Of a stretch of 64,000 nt of DNA, positions 8,175-16,228 are shown piece after piece (positions within the stretch are counted from its first letter, which is position 1; every line of letters begins with the position of its first letter). The notes under the pieces were generated by a model. That model had not been told where the DNA came from and did no database searches. It was given only the letters and a program-made list of their open reading frames with translations. This stretch comes from Demequina sp. NBRC 110052 (GTDB taxonomy: Bacteria > Actinomycetota > Actinomycetes > Actinomycetales > Demequinaceae), in NCBI RefSeq assembly GCF_002090075.1, contig NZ_BBRI01000002.1:1240001-1304000 (forward strand), read 5' to 3'. Both the position numbers and the translations under genes were made by a program.

Positions 8175-8281
8175 TGTGGATGAATCTGTGCAAACGCTGT
8201 GGACACGTCGGCGTGGCGTGTGGACTGCGCGGGTCATCGCGCGGAGACTATGCCGCTCGTGGTGCACAAGCCTGTGGACAG
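8175..8281 (-). promoter_or_regulatory. Cluster of four DnaA-box-like sites upstream of nrdAB
   Basis: Four sites share TGTGGA in the same orientation: TGTGGATGA at 8175, TGTGGACAC at 8198, TGTGGACTG at 8219 and TGTGGACAG at 8273. The actinobacterial DnaA box is TTGTCCACA, read as TGTGGACAA on the other strand. The steps are 23, 21 and 54 bp, near whole helical turns. The cluster sits immediately upstream of the NrdR-like pair. E. coli nrdAB also has DnaA boxes, so a link to replication is plausible. Confidence 0.45.
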
Positions 8282-8327
8282 CCTCACGCGGACTGATCCT
8301 TCGAAGAAGCGGACGGCAAACGCGGAA

Positions 8328-8366
8328 AGACCCCGCGATCACCTGTTCAGGCTCTCAGCGGGGTCT
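8328..8366 (-). terminator. Terminator hairpin after upp
   Basis: The arms AGACCCCGC (8328-8336) and GCGGGGTCT (8358-8366) are perfect 9-bp complements separated by 21 bases, 38 bases past the upp stop. On the minus strand the stem is followed by TTTCC, a weak T tract. The rest of 7961-8403 holds the nrdAB control region and no gene. Confidence 0.55.
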
Positions 8367-8403
8367 GACATCCGGCCCAGTCACGCCCGGGCGAGCGCGC
8401 TTC

Positions 8404-9045
8404 TCAGTGGTCGACGATGCCGTACAGACGGTCGCCCGCGTCGCCCAGGCCGGGCACGATATAGCCCACCTCGTTGAGCTTCTCGTCCACGCACGCGACG
8501 ACCACGGACACATCGGCCCTCTCTCCCACGGCGGCGCGCACGTTCTCGATGCCCTCAGGAGCGGCGAGCAGGCACACGCACGTGACGTCGGTCGCGCCTC
8601 GCTGCAGCACATAGTCGATCGCCATGATGAGCGATCCGCCGGTAGCGAGCATCGGGTCGATCAGGAATACCTGGCGCCCGGTGAGGTCGTCGGGCAGGCG
8701 GTTCGCGTACGTGATCGCCTCGAGCGTCTCCTCGTCGCGCTTGAGCCCCAGGAAGCCCACCTCGGCACTCGGGATGAGCCGAGTCATGCCGTCGAGCATG
8801 CCCAGACCCGCACGCAGGATCGGCACGATGATCGGCGCCGGGTCCGCGATCCGCGTACCGACGGTCGAGGTCAACGGGGTCTCCACGGGCCGCGACTCCA
8901 CGCGCACGTGCCGTGTGGCCTCATACGCGAGCAGCGTGACGAGCTCATCCACCAACTGCCTGAACGTCGGCGACGGCGTGCTCTTGTCGCGCAGGATCGT
9001 GACCTTGTGGTCGATGAGCGGGTGGTCGGCGACGTGGAGCTGCAT
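8404..9045 (-). CDS. upp: Uracil phosphoribosyltransferase
   Basis: This 213-residue pyrimidine salvage enzyme converts uracil and PRPP to UMP. The PRPP-binding loop [13 protein letters not shown] and the C-terminal uracil-binding segment [15 protein letters not shown] are both present, and the length is normal for the family. The ATG at 9045 has TAGGCT six bases upstream, so the transcript is probably leaderless. It is divergent from tadA, with 110 bp between the two starts. It points toward nrdA, but a hairpin follows the gene, so the two are probably separate transcripts. Confidence 0.97.
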   Translation of the reverse strand: MQLHVADHPLIDHKVTILRDKSTPSPTFRQLVDELVTLLAYEATRHVRVESRPVETPLTSTVGTRIADPAPIIVPILRAGLGMLDGMTRLIPSAEVGFLGLKRDEETLEAITYANRLPDDLTGRQVFLIDPMLATGGSLIMAIDYVLQRGATDVTCVCLLAAPEGIENVRAAVGERADVSVVVACVDEKLNEVGYIVPGLGDAGDRLYGIVDH

Positions 9046-9051
9046 GCCGTC

Positions 9052-9057
9052 AGCCTA
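9052..9057 (-). promoter_or_regulatory. Leaderless -10 box of upp
   Basis: TAGGCT on the minus strand lies six bases before the upp ATG. The following gacggcATG is repeated exactly at the aldo/keto reductase gene at 41131. Confidence 0.55.
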
Positions 9058-9142
9058 CCCAGCGCGCGGCCCATGCGGGGGTCGCCACGGCCCATGCCCG
9101 ACGCGTCGGCCGGGTGCTCTCTCCGCCCGCCCGATGCCCCGG

Positions 9143-9148
9143 TAGCGT
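9143..9148 (+). promoter_or_regulatory. Leaderless -10 box of tadA
   Basis: TAGCGT lies seven bases before GTG 9156. This spacing is why that GTG is chosen over the ATG at 9114 or the GTG at 9147. Confidence 0.5.
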
Positions 9149-9155
9149 GATTGCC

Positions 9156-9632
9156 GTGACCCACCTGCATGAGGCCGCCTGGGGCGCGGCCATGGACGAG
9201 GCGCTCACGCTCGCCCGGGAGGCCGGCGACGCGGGCGAGGTGCCCGTCGGAGCGGTCGTGCTCGACGCGTCGGGCGCGATCGTGGGGCGGGGACGCAACC
9301 GACGAGAGGTGGACCGCGACCCCTCCGCGCACGCCGAGGTGGTGGCGATCCGCGAGGCCGCCACGGCGTCGGGCACGTGGCGGCTGGATGGGTGCACGCT
9401 CGTGGTCACGCTCGAACCGTGCCTGATGTGTGCCGGCGCGATCCTGCAGGCGCGAGTGCCCCGCGTAGTGCTCGGCGCGTGGGACGAGCGGGCAGGAGCC
9501 ACCGGCTCGCAGTGGGACGTCCTGCGCGACGCGCGCGGCTCCGCGCCGGTGGAGGTGATCGCGGGAGTGCGGGCGCCCGAGTGCGCACAGGTGCTGAGGG
9601 ACTTCTTCGAGCCGCGACGGGGGCCCGCGTGA
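9156..9632 (+). CDS. tadA: tRNA-specific adenosine deaminase
   Basis: This 158-residue zinc deaminase converts A34 to inosine in tRNA-Arg(ACG). The zinc and catalytic motif is complete: HAEVVAIREA (His ligand and proton-shuttle Glu) and PCLMCAGAI (two Cys ligands). I use GTG 9156 because the family normally begins near HLHEAAWGAAMDEAL and because of the -10 box at 9143. An upstream ATG at 9114 would add 14 atypical residues. The stop overlaps the next gene's start as GTGA, so the two are probably translationally coupled. Confidence 0.93.
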   Translation: MTHLHEAAWGAAMDEALTLAREAGDAGEVPVGAVVLDASGAIVGRGRNRREVDRDPSAHAEVVAIREAATASGTWRLDGCTLVVTLEPCLMCAGAILQARVPRVVLGAWDERAGATGSQWDVLRDARGSAPVEVIAGVRAPECAQVLRDFFEPRRGPA

Positions 9633-10732
9633 CCGAGGAGCCACGCCGTCGCGACATCTGGGCCGGCGGCATGCGCAGGGCCGTGCTCAGCCTCGGCACC
9701 ATCTCCCCGCCGAAGGAACCGCGCTGGCCCATCGCTCTCCAGGCGACCGTCGTCATCATGGTGCCGCTCCTGATCGGCGCCGCGACCGACCACGTCGAGT
9801 ACGGACTGCTTGCCTGCGTCGGCGCCTTCACTGTGCCGTACTTCGCCGCGCTGCCGCGCCTCGAGCGCCTCCGCCTGCGCCCGCTCGCAGGACTCGTGCT
9901 GGTCGCCTCCTCGGCCCTCGGCGCCACCCTCGGCCCCTACCCCGCCCTCACCGGCATCGGCCTGGTCGCAGTCGCGGTGGCCGTGGGAGCCGCGGTCCAC
10001 GCGTACCGCCTCGGGCCTCCGGGGCCGCTGTTCCCCGTGATCGTCTACGGCATGTCCGCGCATGCGACCGCAGGCGGAGAGCGGTGGGGCACGATCGTCG
10101 GCTGGGTCGCCGTCGGATGCCTCTGGGCCGTGGTCGCCAGCGTCGCCCCGCTCGTGAGGCGCGTGCACTGGACCGTCGAGCCGCGCTCGCTCAAGGAGAT
10201 CCTCGCGCGTCCCGAGTGGGATCGGGGCGCCAAGGAGCTGTTCGCCCGCACCGCGATCGTGGCCGTGCTCGGTACCGCGATCAGCATGCTGTACACCGAC
10301 CCCGAGCGTGCGTACTGGACCGTCGCCGCAGGCGTCGTCGTGGTCGGCATCGTCCCGGGCCGAGGCATCGCGGTGAACCGAGGCCTGCACCGCACCGTCG
10401 GCACCGTCGCTGGCGTCGGGGTCTACCTGCTGCTCGGCAATCTCGCCATGGGACCGTGGATGCTCGCGCTCACGCTCGGAACCCTGCAGTTCATCACCGA
10501 GCTCGCGATCACGCGGCACTACGCGCTCACCACCGCCGCCGTCACACCGCTCGCGCTCATCATCGTCACCTCCGCGACCGGCGACTTCGGCACCGCCGCA
10601 GTGGTCGGCGAGCGCGTACTGGACACCGTGGTGGGCGCTGGCCTCGCCGTGCTCACGGCGCTGATCCACGCGCCCGGCCCCTCCGGTCCGCCACGGCTCA
10701 ACCTCCCGCCCATCGCACGTGACGCCGATTAG
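9629..10732 (+). CDS. FUSC-type (aromatic acid exporter-like) membrane protein
   Basis: This 367-residue integral membrane protein has two blocks of hydrophobic segments, each starting near a basic cytoplasmic stretch. It resembles the fusaric-acid-resistance/FUSC superfamily (YccS, AaeB, aromatic acid exporters). The second block has TAIVAVLGTAISMLYTDPERAYWTVAAGVVV and RGLHRTVGTVAGV, a typical FUSC signature. It starts at GTG 9629, overlapping the tadA stop by four bases (GTGA). A much longer upstream extension is open but only runs antiframe to tadA. The substrate is unknown. It is the last gene before tRNA-Ser. Confidence 0.8.
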   Translation: MTEEPRRRDIWAGGMRRAVLSLGTISPPKEPRWPIALQATVVIMVPLLIGAATDHVEYGLLACVGAFTVPYFAALPRLERLRLRPLAGLVLVASSALGATLGPYPALTGIGLVAVAVAVGAAVHAYRLGPPGPLFPVIVYGMSAHATAGGERWGTIVGWVAVGCLWAVVASVAPLVRRVHWTVEPRSLKEILARPEWDRGAKELFARTAIVAVLGTAISMLYTDPERAYWTVAAGVVVVGIVPGRGIAVNRGLHRTVGTVAGVGVYLLLGNLAMGPWMLALTLGTLQFITELAITRHYALTTAAVTPLALIIVTSATGDFGTAAVVGERVLDTVVGAGLAVLTALIHAPGPSGPPRLNLPPIARDAD

Positions 10733-10752
10733 GTCGCAGGGTGAACAACGGG

Positions 10753-10758
10753 TATTCT
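10753..10758 (+). promoter_or_regulatory. -10 box of tRNA-Ser(CGA)
   Basis: TATTCT ends seven bases before the first base of the mature tRNA. Confidence 0.45.
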
Positions 10759-10765
10759 CTTCGGC

Positions 10766-10856
10766 GGTGACGTGTCCGAGCGGCCGAAGGTGCAGCACTC
10801 GAAATGCTGTGTACGGTAACCCCGTACCGTGGGTTCAAATCCCACCGTCACCGCCA
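10766..10856 (+). tRNA. tRNA-Ser(CGA)
   Basis: The acceptor arm GGTGACG pairs with CGTCACC (10846-10852), followed by discriminator G and an encoded CCA. The anticodon arm is CAGCA-CTCGAAA-TGCTG, giving anticodon CGA for UCG. There is a long variable arm (TACGGTAACCCCGTA) as expected for tRNA-Ser, and a T arm GTGGG-TTCAAAT-CCCAC. Confidence 0.95.
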
Positions 10857-10859
10857 TCG

Positions 10860-10895
10860 GAAGCCCCGGCATCGCGCAAGCGAGCCGGGGCCTTC
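10860..10895 (+). terminator. Terminator after tRNA-Ser(CGA)
   Basis: GCCCCGGC (10863-10870) pairs with GCCGGGGC (10884-10891), and a short CTTCTGCGTTCTC tract follows. It lies between the tRNA and the convergent regulator-hydrolase gene. Confidence 0.55.
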
Positions 10896-10946
10896 TGCGT
10901 TCTCACGCTCCCGGCCGCGCGGCGGGGCGGCCCGCCGGGCGGTACG

Positions 10947-12236
10947 TCACACAGCCAGGAAGTCGTCGATCGCGCCCAAGAACTCGGGCCACGCGGACTC
11001 CTCGGCCCCGATGAGGTGGCTCGCGCTGTCGACCATCACCAGGGTGCTGTCGGGGATCAACGAGGCCAGCTCGCTGGCCTGTGACGCGGGCACGCGCACG
11101 TCGTCCCTCGAGTGCAGGATCAGCGTGGGGCAGCGGACCTCGCTCGCCAGCGCCGCGACGTCGATCCTCGCGAACTCCTCGAGGAAGCGCACGGCGTTGG
11201 TGGGCGAGGTCGTCTTGCGCTGATAGTCGGTGAACTCTGCCCACTCCTGGTGCGTGCCGTTCGGCAGGAACTGTGACGCGAACACACGCATGAAGCTCGC
11301 CTCTTCGCGAGCCCATCCCACGCGGGCGAGGTCCAGGTCAAGAGCGGCTTCGGCGCGTTCCTCGTCGGTCGCGGCGCGCACCATCCGCCCGCGTGAGTAG
11401 GCCCCCGCCAGCACCAGCTTGGTCACGCGCTCGGGATGCTTGACGGCGTAGGCGAGCGCGACGGCCCCGCCCTGGGACACGCCGAGAAGCGGGAATGTGT
11501 CCAACCCCGACGCGTCCACGACCGTCTCGAGGTCGCGCACCCAGTCGTCGAAGGTGAAGTCGCCCACCTCCCAGTCCGACATCCCGCAGCCGCGCTCGTC
11601 ATAGCGCACGAGCGTGCGGTCGCGCGCGAGCCCGTGCAGCCAGTGCGACCAGACGGGGCTCGCCCATTCGAGGTCGAGGTGGGACATCCAGTTCGCCGCC
11701 TTGAGCAGGACGGGCCCTTCGCCCACGGTCGCGTAGGCGATGCGCACACCGTCGGCGGCGCGGCAGAAGCGGATCGCCTGACGTGCGGGAGCCGCGACCA
11801 TCGTCGGAAGCTCCTGCTCACCGGCGCCGTCCCCCGAGGCCTCGTCGCCCGCTGCGCCCGCCGCCGCGTCGGTCGCGTCGCCGTGCCCAGGCGAACCGGC
11901 GTCGGCCTCGACCGCGGGGGCGTCGAGGCCCGTCGCCACCGTCGGGGCGATCCACTGGTAGCCGCGCCCGTGCGCCGTGCGAATGATCTCCTGGCGACTG
12001 CCCGTGTCACCGACCGCGCGCCGTGCCGCGCGCAGCGCCGTCGTGAGAGCAGCCTCGCTCACGAATCGGGTGCCCCACACGGCGTCGAGCAGCTCTTCCT
12101 TCGATACGACGCGGTCACGATGCTCAATGAGGTGCCGCAGCAGGTCGAATACTCGGGGCTCCACGTGCACGGGCGCGCCGTCGCGCCGCACGCGGTAGCC
12201 CGCCGTGTCCACCTCGAAGTCACCGAAACGGTACAT
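10947..12236 (-). CDS. Winged-helix regulator fused to an alpha/beta hydrolase
   Basis: This 429-residue protein has two parts. Residues 1 to about 98 are an OmpR/CadC-type winged-helix DNA-binding domain: FGDFEVDTAGYRVRRDG, EPRVFDLLRHLIEHRDRVV, and HGRGYQWI at the wing. A ~50-residue Ala/Gly/Asp-rich linker follows. From about residue 150 there is an alpha/beta hydrolase with nucleophile elbow GVSQGG, an acid in HSRDD and a His in DSASHL. There is no receiver domain, so the hydrolase part may act as ligand sensor or enzyme tied to transcription control. The start follows a GGGGGTGG sequence. The nearest relatives by eye are hydrolase domains attached to LuxR or cyclase domains. Confidence 0.85.
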   Translation of the reverse strand: MYRFGDFEVDTAGYRVRRDGAPVHVEPRVFDLLRHLIEHRDRVVSKEELLDAVWGTRFVSEAALTTALRAARRAVGDTGSRQEIIRTAHGRGYQWIAPTVATGLDAPAVEADAGSPGHGDATDAAAGAAGDEASGDGAGEQELPTMVAAPARQAIRFCRAADGVRIAYATVGEGPVLLKAANWMSHLDLEWASPVWSHWLHGLARDRTLVRYDERGCGMSDWEVGDFTFDDWVRDLETVVDASGLDTFPLLGVSQGGAVALAYAVKHPERVTKLVLAGAYSRGRMVRAATDEERAEAALDLDLARVGWAREEASFMRVFASQFLPNGTHQEWAEFTDYQRKTTSPTNAVRFLEEFARIDVAALASEVRCPTLILHSRDDVRVPASQASELASLIPDSTLVMVDSASHLIGAEESAWPEFLGAIDDFLAV

Positions 12237-12305
12237 TCCACCCCCCGAGTGCCGAGGATAGCCCGGCAGCAGCGCTGTGACGAGAGGCTCGCTGACACGT
12301 GTGCG

Positions 12306-13025
12306 TCAGTCGCCGGCCGGCTCCTCTGCGGGCGCGTCGGACGCCTCGGGCTCTTCGCTCGCGAGCGGGTTCTCCGGGAGTACGCGCGGCGCCGGCTCAG
12401 CATTGATCTGCGTGTACGGCAGGCACGGCGCGGAGGCCGACAGCGGGATCGAGGGGTCCAGCTCCTCGGACGTGATGCTCCTGAGGCTCGTCTCGAGGTC
12501 GTAGTCGGCGCCCGCGACAAGGTCGACGGTGATGCCGTCACGGCTGTCGAGCACCAACTCGGCATCCGTGAACTGGCGCGCGAGCGTGTACGCCTGTGCG
12601 ATGCCGTCAGAGCCGAACATGATGCGCACCACGCCGCCGTAGCTGCGCGACCAGTTAGCCGCTCCCACGGTGGTGAAGCCGCGCCCGGAGAGATCCTCCT
12701 GGATGGACCCCGCGAGGCCAGAGGTGTCCGTGCCGTTGAGCACGCGGACCACGACCTCGCCCGTCGGCAGCGGAGTCGCGTTCGCGGGCGGGCACACCAG
12801 CGTGATGTCGGACTCGAATGCGGCGATGGGGGTGGTGAAGCCAGCGGCCCAGGGCCATTCCTCTTCGCCGCGATAGATCTTCGTGGCGCTGAGGGCGACG
12901 AACGCGAGCGCGATCAGGAGGACGCCGAACAGCAGGAACTGGCGCTCACGGCGACGCCGACGCACCACGTCGCGTCGCGTGCGCACACGCCTGCTCGGTT
13001 CGGTCACGGGCACCACTCTCGACAT
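12306..13025 (-). CDS. LytR_C-domain membrane protein
   Basis: This is a ~239-residue protein with a basic N-terminus (RRVRTRRDVVRRRRRERQ), one membrane segment (FLLFGVLLIALAFVALSAT), then an extracytoplasmic LytR C-terminal-like domain (VVVRVLNGTDTSGLAGSIQEDL, GFTTVGAAN, VRIMFG) and an acidic Pro/Glu/Ala tail. LytR_C domains occur on LytR-CpsA-Psr cell-wall ligases and as stand-alone proteins, but no LCP catalytic domain is present here. The start is set at ATG 13025. A longer frame runs into the tRNA-Ser gene and is rejected. GTG 13013 is an alternative. Confidence 0.75.
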   Translation of the reverse strand: MSRVVPVTEPSRRVRTRRDVVRRRRRERQFLLFGVLLIALAFVALSATKIYRGEEEWPWAAGFTTPIAAFESDITLVCPPANATPLPTGEVVVRVLNGTDTSGLAGSIQEDLSGRGFTTVGAANWSRSYGGVVRIMFGSDGIAQAYTLARQFTDAELVLDSRDGITVDLVAGADYDLETSLRSITSEELDPSIPLSASAPCLPYTQINAEPAPRVLPENPLASEEPEASDAPAEEPAGD

Positions 13026-13054
13026 CGGACTGGTCGCCACCGAGGTGGCTGAAC

Positions 13055-13142
13055 TGGCGGAGGATAGGGGATTCGAACCCCTGAGGGCTTGCACCCAACA
13101 CGCTTTCCAAGCGTGCGCCATAGGCCACTAGGCGAATCCTCC
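13055..13142 (-). tRNA. tRNA-Ser(GGA)
   Basis: Read on the minus strand, GGAGGAT (13136-13142) pairs with ATCCTCC (13059-13065), with discriminator G at 13058 and an encoded CCA at 13055-13057. The anticodon loop within CACGCTTGGAAAGCGTG gives GGA. It has the long class II variable arm and a T arm GGGG-TTCGAAT-CCCC. Confidence 0.95.
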
Positions 13143-13243
13143 AGGCCCGGCAATGGTACCCGAGGTCCGGCGATGCGCGAAAACGGCATCGCGCGTGCCC
13201 GGGACGCCCCCGCGTCGGGCTTGGGCCGGGAGGCCGACCACGT

Positions 13244-13249
13244 TAGGAT
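13244..13249 (+). promoter_or_regulatory. -10 box of the SRP RNA gene
   Basis: TAGGAT lies nine bases before the first paired base of the SRP RNA. Confidence 0.4.
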
Positions 13250-13258
13250 TGATGACCA

Positions 13259-13346
13259 GACCCCCCACGTGGTGCTATCCCGCCCAACTCCCCCAGGTCA
13301 GGAATGAAGCAAGGGTAAGCGGGCCCTGGCAGGTGCGTGGGGGGTC
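13259..13346 (+). ncRNA. ffs: Small signal recognition particle RNA (4.5S type)
   Basis: The ends GACCCCCCACG (13259-13269) and CGTGGGGGGTC (13336-13346) pair perfectly. Between them are the conserved helix 8 features: an internal loop CCAGGTCA-GGAA-TGAAGCAAGGG with the GGAA tetraloop, then GGGCCCTGGCAGG. This RNA scaffolds Ffh for co-translational membrane targeting. The position just before dnaX is common in actinobacteria. Confidence 0.92.
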
Positions 13347-13450
13347 CTCTCATGCCCGGCGCGGGCGGCGCCCGGTCGTCCCCAGGCCCGACGCCAGGGC
13401 CGGGCTTCCACGCCCGACGCTCGGGCGGGGCTCGCGTCAGGGGCGGCGGC

Positions 13451-13456
13451 TAGGCT
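13451..13456 (+). promoter_or_regulatory. Leaderless -10 box of dnaX
   Basis: TAGGCT lies seven bases before the dnaX GTG, with no Shine-Dalgarno sequence. Confidence 0.55.
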
Positions 13457-13463
13457 CGTACCC

Positions 13464-15524
13464 GTGAGCACCGCCCTGTACCGCCGCTACCGCCCCGATG
13501 CCTTCGCCGACGTCGTGGGGCAGGAGCACGTGACCGTGCCGCTGATGCAGGCGCTGCGTGCGGACAAGGTCAATCACGCCTACCTCTTCTCTGGGCCTCG
13601 CGGATGCGGCAAGACCACGTCGGCGCGCATCCTCGCGCGGTGCCTGAACTGCGCCGAGGGCCCCACCGACACGCCCTGCGGCGCGTGCGACTCGTGCCGC
13701 GAGCTCGCGCGCGGCGGGGCGGGATCGGTGGACGTCGTCGAGATCGACGCGGCCAGCCACAACGGCGTCGACGACGCGCGCGAGCTGCGCGAGCGCGCGG
13801 CATTCGCCCCCGCCCGCGACCGCTACAAGATCTTCATCCTGGACGAGGCGCACATGGTGACGCCCCAGGGCTTCAACGCGCTGCTCAAGCTCGTCGAGGA
13901 GCCGCCACCCCACGTGCGCTTCATCTTCGCCACCACCGAGCCCGACAAGGTGATCGGCACCATCCGTTCGCGCACGCACCACTACCCGTTCAGGCTCGTC
14001 CCGCCGCCGGTGCTCGTGGACTACCTCGGCTCTCTGTGCGAGGCGGAGGGCGTCTCCATCGACGGCGGCGTGCTGCCGCTCGTCGTCCGCGCAGGCGGCG
14101 GGTCCGTACGTGACTCCCTCTCGGTCCTGGACCAGCTGATGGCGGGCTCCGGCGAGGGCGGCGTCACCTACGAGCGCGCGATCTCGCTCCTCGGCTTCAC
14201 GGACGCCACACTGCTCGACGACACCATCGGCGCGCTCGCCGCCGCGGACGGTGCGAGCCTGTTCGACGTGGTGTCGCGCGTCATCTCCACAGGGCACGAG
14301 CCCCGCCGCTTCGTCGAGGACCTGCTCGAGAGGCTGCGCGACCTCGTAGTCCTCGCCGCCTCGGGCGAGGCGGGGACCAAGGCCCTCGGCGAGATCCCCA
14401 CGGACCAGCTTGAGACGATGCAGGACCAGGCGCGCAAGCTGGGACTCGTCCGCGCTTCCCGCGCGGGCGACCTGGTCAACGACGCCCTCACCGCGATGGT
14501 CGGAGCGACATCGCCCCGACTGCATCTCGAGCTCCTGTGCGCGCGCCTCCTCGCCGCCGACGCCGCACCCACGGCCACCGCGCCGTCGCATGCGGGAGGC
14601 TCGCAGCCCTCGGGCGCGCACGCCCCGGCCGCCCGGCCCACGCCCTCGGAGCCCGGCCCGTCCCAGCCTGCATCCTCCGGCGCCTCGGGCGTCGAGGCGG
14701 CGATGGCGGCTGCTCGTGCGGGTCGACCGGGCGCCGACACCACGTCGACGAGCCAGAAGCCGGCGAGCAGTGAGCCGGCGAGCAAGCCACAGTCCGCTCC
14801 CGCACGCCCACCACAGCCCGCGCCGTGGGACGACCCCGACGACGACGTGCCACCCGGGCCCGAGCCTGCACAGTCCGAGCCGGAGCCGCCCACCGCATCG
14901 ATCCCGCAGGTGCGCACCGCGGCACCGTCCGCGCCCACAGAGCCTCCATCGCCGGCTCCTGAACCGACTCCGGCATCGACCGAACGTGAGGAGCCTGCCG
15001 CGGCGCAGTCGGCTCCCGAGCCCTCCTCATCCGGCCCTGACGCACCGGCATCGAATGCCCCTGCGGAGGCGGGCGGCGCGGAGGACTCCGAGCTGGTCAG
15101 GCGCAGATGGCCCGAGGTGCTGGGCACCCTTGAGCGCAAGCGCGTGACGTGGGCCATGGTGAGCCAGAGCGCGCAGGTGGCCCGCCTCGAGGGCGGCGTG
15201 CTCACGCTCGCCTTCGACGCGCCCGCGCTCGCGTCTCGGTTCAGCACCGGGCCGCATGCCGAGAACGTCGCTCTCGCGGTGCGCGAGGCGCTGGGACTCA
15301 AGGTGAGGGTAGAGGCAGCCGCCGGCCCGGTCGCCGCGTCGGCCCCCCGTCCGGCCGCGACCGCGAGCGCTCCCTCCACTGCGCCGTCGGCTGGCGTGTC
15401 CTCGGGTCCAGCGCCCGCGGACGACTACGAGGACATCTCGGACGACGATGCCGCCGACGACACGTCCACCGCCGGGGTCGACGTCGTCACGCGCCTGCTC
15501 GGCGGCAGGGTCGTCGAGGACTGA
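13464..15524 (+). CDS. dnaX: DNA polymerase III subunit gamma/tau
   Basis: The 686-residue clamp-loader ATPase assembles the replicative polymerase and loads the beta clamp. The AAA+ part (about 1-370) has Walker A GPRGCGKTTSARI, a zinc module CLNCAEGPTDTPCGACDSC, DEAH-type Walker B (IFILDEAHMV) and sensor 1 (FATTEPDKV). Residues ~370-530 are a long Pro/Ala/Ser-rich linker, followed by a compact tau-type C-terminal domain (WPEVLGTLERKRVTWAMVSQ) and an acidic tail. It starts at GTG 13464, seven bases after a -10 box. recR follows in the same direction after 80 bp with its own box. Confidence 0.96.
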   Translation: MSTALYRRYRPDAFADVVGQEHVTVPLMQALRADKVNHAYLFSGPRGCGKTTSARILARCLNCAEGPTDTPCGACDSCRELARGGAGSVDVVEIDAASHNGVDDARELRERAAFAPARDRYKIFILDEAHMVTPQGFNALLKLVEEPPPHVRFIFATTEPDKVIGTIRSRTHHYPFRLVPPPVLVDYLGSLCEAEGVSIDGGVLPLVVRAGGGSVRDSLSVLDQLMAGSGEGGVTYERAISLLGFTDATLLDDTIGALAAADGASLFDVVSRVISTGHEPRRFVEDLLERLRDLVVLAASGEAGTKALGEIPTDQLETMQDQARKLGLVRASRAGDLVNDALTAMVGATSPRLHLELLCARLLAADAAPTATAPSHAGGSQPSGAHAPAARPTPSEPGPSQPASSGASGVEAAMAAARAGRPGADTTSTSQKPASSEPASKPQSAPARPPQPAPWDDPDDDVPPGPEPAQSEPEPPTASIPQVRTAAPSAPTEPPSPAPEPTPASTEREEPAAAQSAPEPSSSGPDAPASNAPAEAGGAEDSELVRRRWPEVLGTLERKRVTWAMVSQSAQVARLEGGVLTLAFDAPALASRFSTGPHAENVALAVREALGLKVRVEAAAGPVAASAPRPAATASAPSTAPSAGVSSGPAPADDYEDISDDDAADDTSTAGVDVVTRLLGGRVVED

Positions 15525-15591
15525 CGGGGCTCACGCGCACACCTGCCCGCGCGTCGGCGCCGTGAGCGCGAGAGCTGTCGGCCGCTCCGCC

Positions 15592-15597
15592 TACGCT
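15592..15597 (+). promoter_or_regulatory. Leaderless -10 box of recR
   Basis: TACGCT lies seven bases before the recR ATG at 15605. Confidence 0.5.
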
Positions 15598-15604
15598 TAG
15601 CCCC

Positions 15605-16201
15605 ATGTACGACGGCGCAGTTCAGGATCTGATCGACGAGCTCGGGCACCTCCCCGGAGTGGGGCCCAAGAGCGCGCAACGCATCGCGTTCCACCTGCTG
15701 GCCGCAGACGCCGCCGACGTGCAGCGGCTCGCCGACGCGATCACCACGGTCAAGGAGCGTGTGCGCTTCTGCAAGACCTGCGGCAACGTCGCCGAGTCCG
15801 AGCAGTGCCGCATCTGCGCCGACCCGCGCCGTGCCGAAGACCTCCTGTGCGTGGTCGAGGAGCCCAAGGACGTGGTCGTCATCGAGCGCACCCGTGAGTA
15901 TCGCGGCCGCTACCACGTGCTCGGCGGGGCGATCGACCCGATGAACGGCGTCGGCCCCGACGACCTGCGCATCCGCGAGCTGCTCGGCCGGCTCGGCGAC
16001 GGGAAGATCGAGGAGGTCATCATCGCGACCGACCCGAACATCGAGGGCGAGGCGACCGCGACCTACCTCCAGCGCATGCTCGCCCCGATGGGCGTGACCG
16101 TCTCGCGGCTCGCGTCGGGCCTGCCCGTGGGAGGAGACCTCGAGTACGCCGACGAGGTCACCCTCGGCCGCGCCTTCGAGGGCCGCCGCCGCGTCAGCTG
16201 A
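15605..16201 (+). CDS. recR: Recombination mediator protein RecR
   Basis: This 198-residue RecFOR-pathway protein, which helps load RecA at gaps, has the usual length. The N-terminal helix-hairpin-helix ([24 protein letters not shown]) binds DNA. A C4 zinc module ([21 protein letters not shown]) and a Toprim domain ([51 protein letters not shown]) follow. The dnaX-recR neighbourhood is conserved across bacteria, although the YbaB gene often found between them is absent. It is convergent with the ABC permease gene (27 bp). Confidence 0.97.
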   Translation: MYDGAVQDLIDELGHLPGVGPKSAQRIAFHLLAADAADVQRLADAITTVKERVRFCKTCGNVAESEQCRICADPRRAEDLLCVVEEPKDVVVIERTREYRGRYHVLGGAIDPMNGVGPDDLRIRELLGRLGDGKIEEVIIATDPNIEGEATATYLQRMLAPMGVTVSRLASGLPVGGDLEYADEVTLGRAFEGRRRVS

Positions 16202-16228
16202 TCCGCCCCTGACGCGGCGACTCCTGCG

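Noticed and set aside
13026-13121. N-terminal extension of the LytR_C protein
   Set aside because: It would translate through the tRNA-Ser(GGA) gene.
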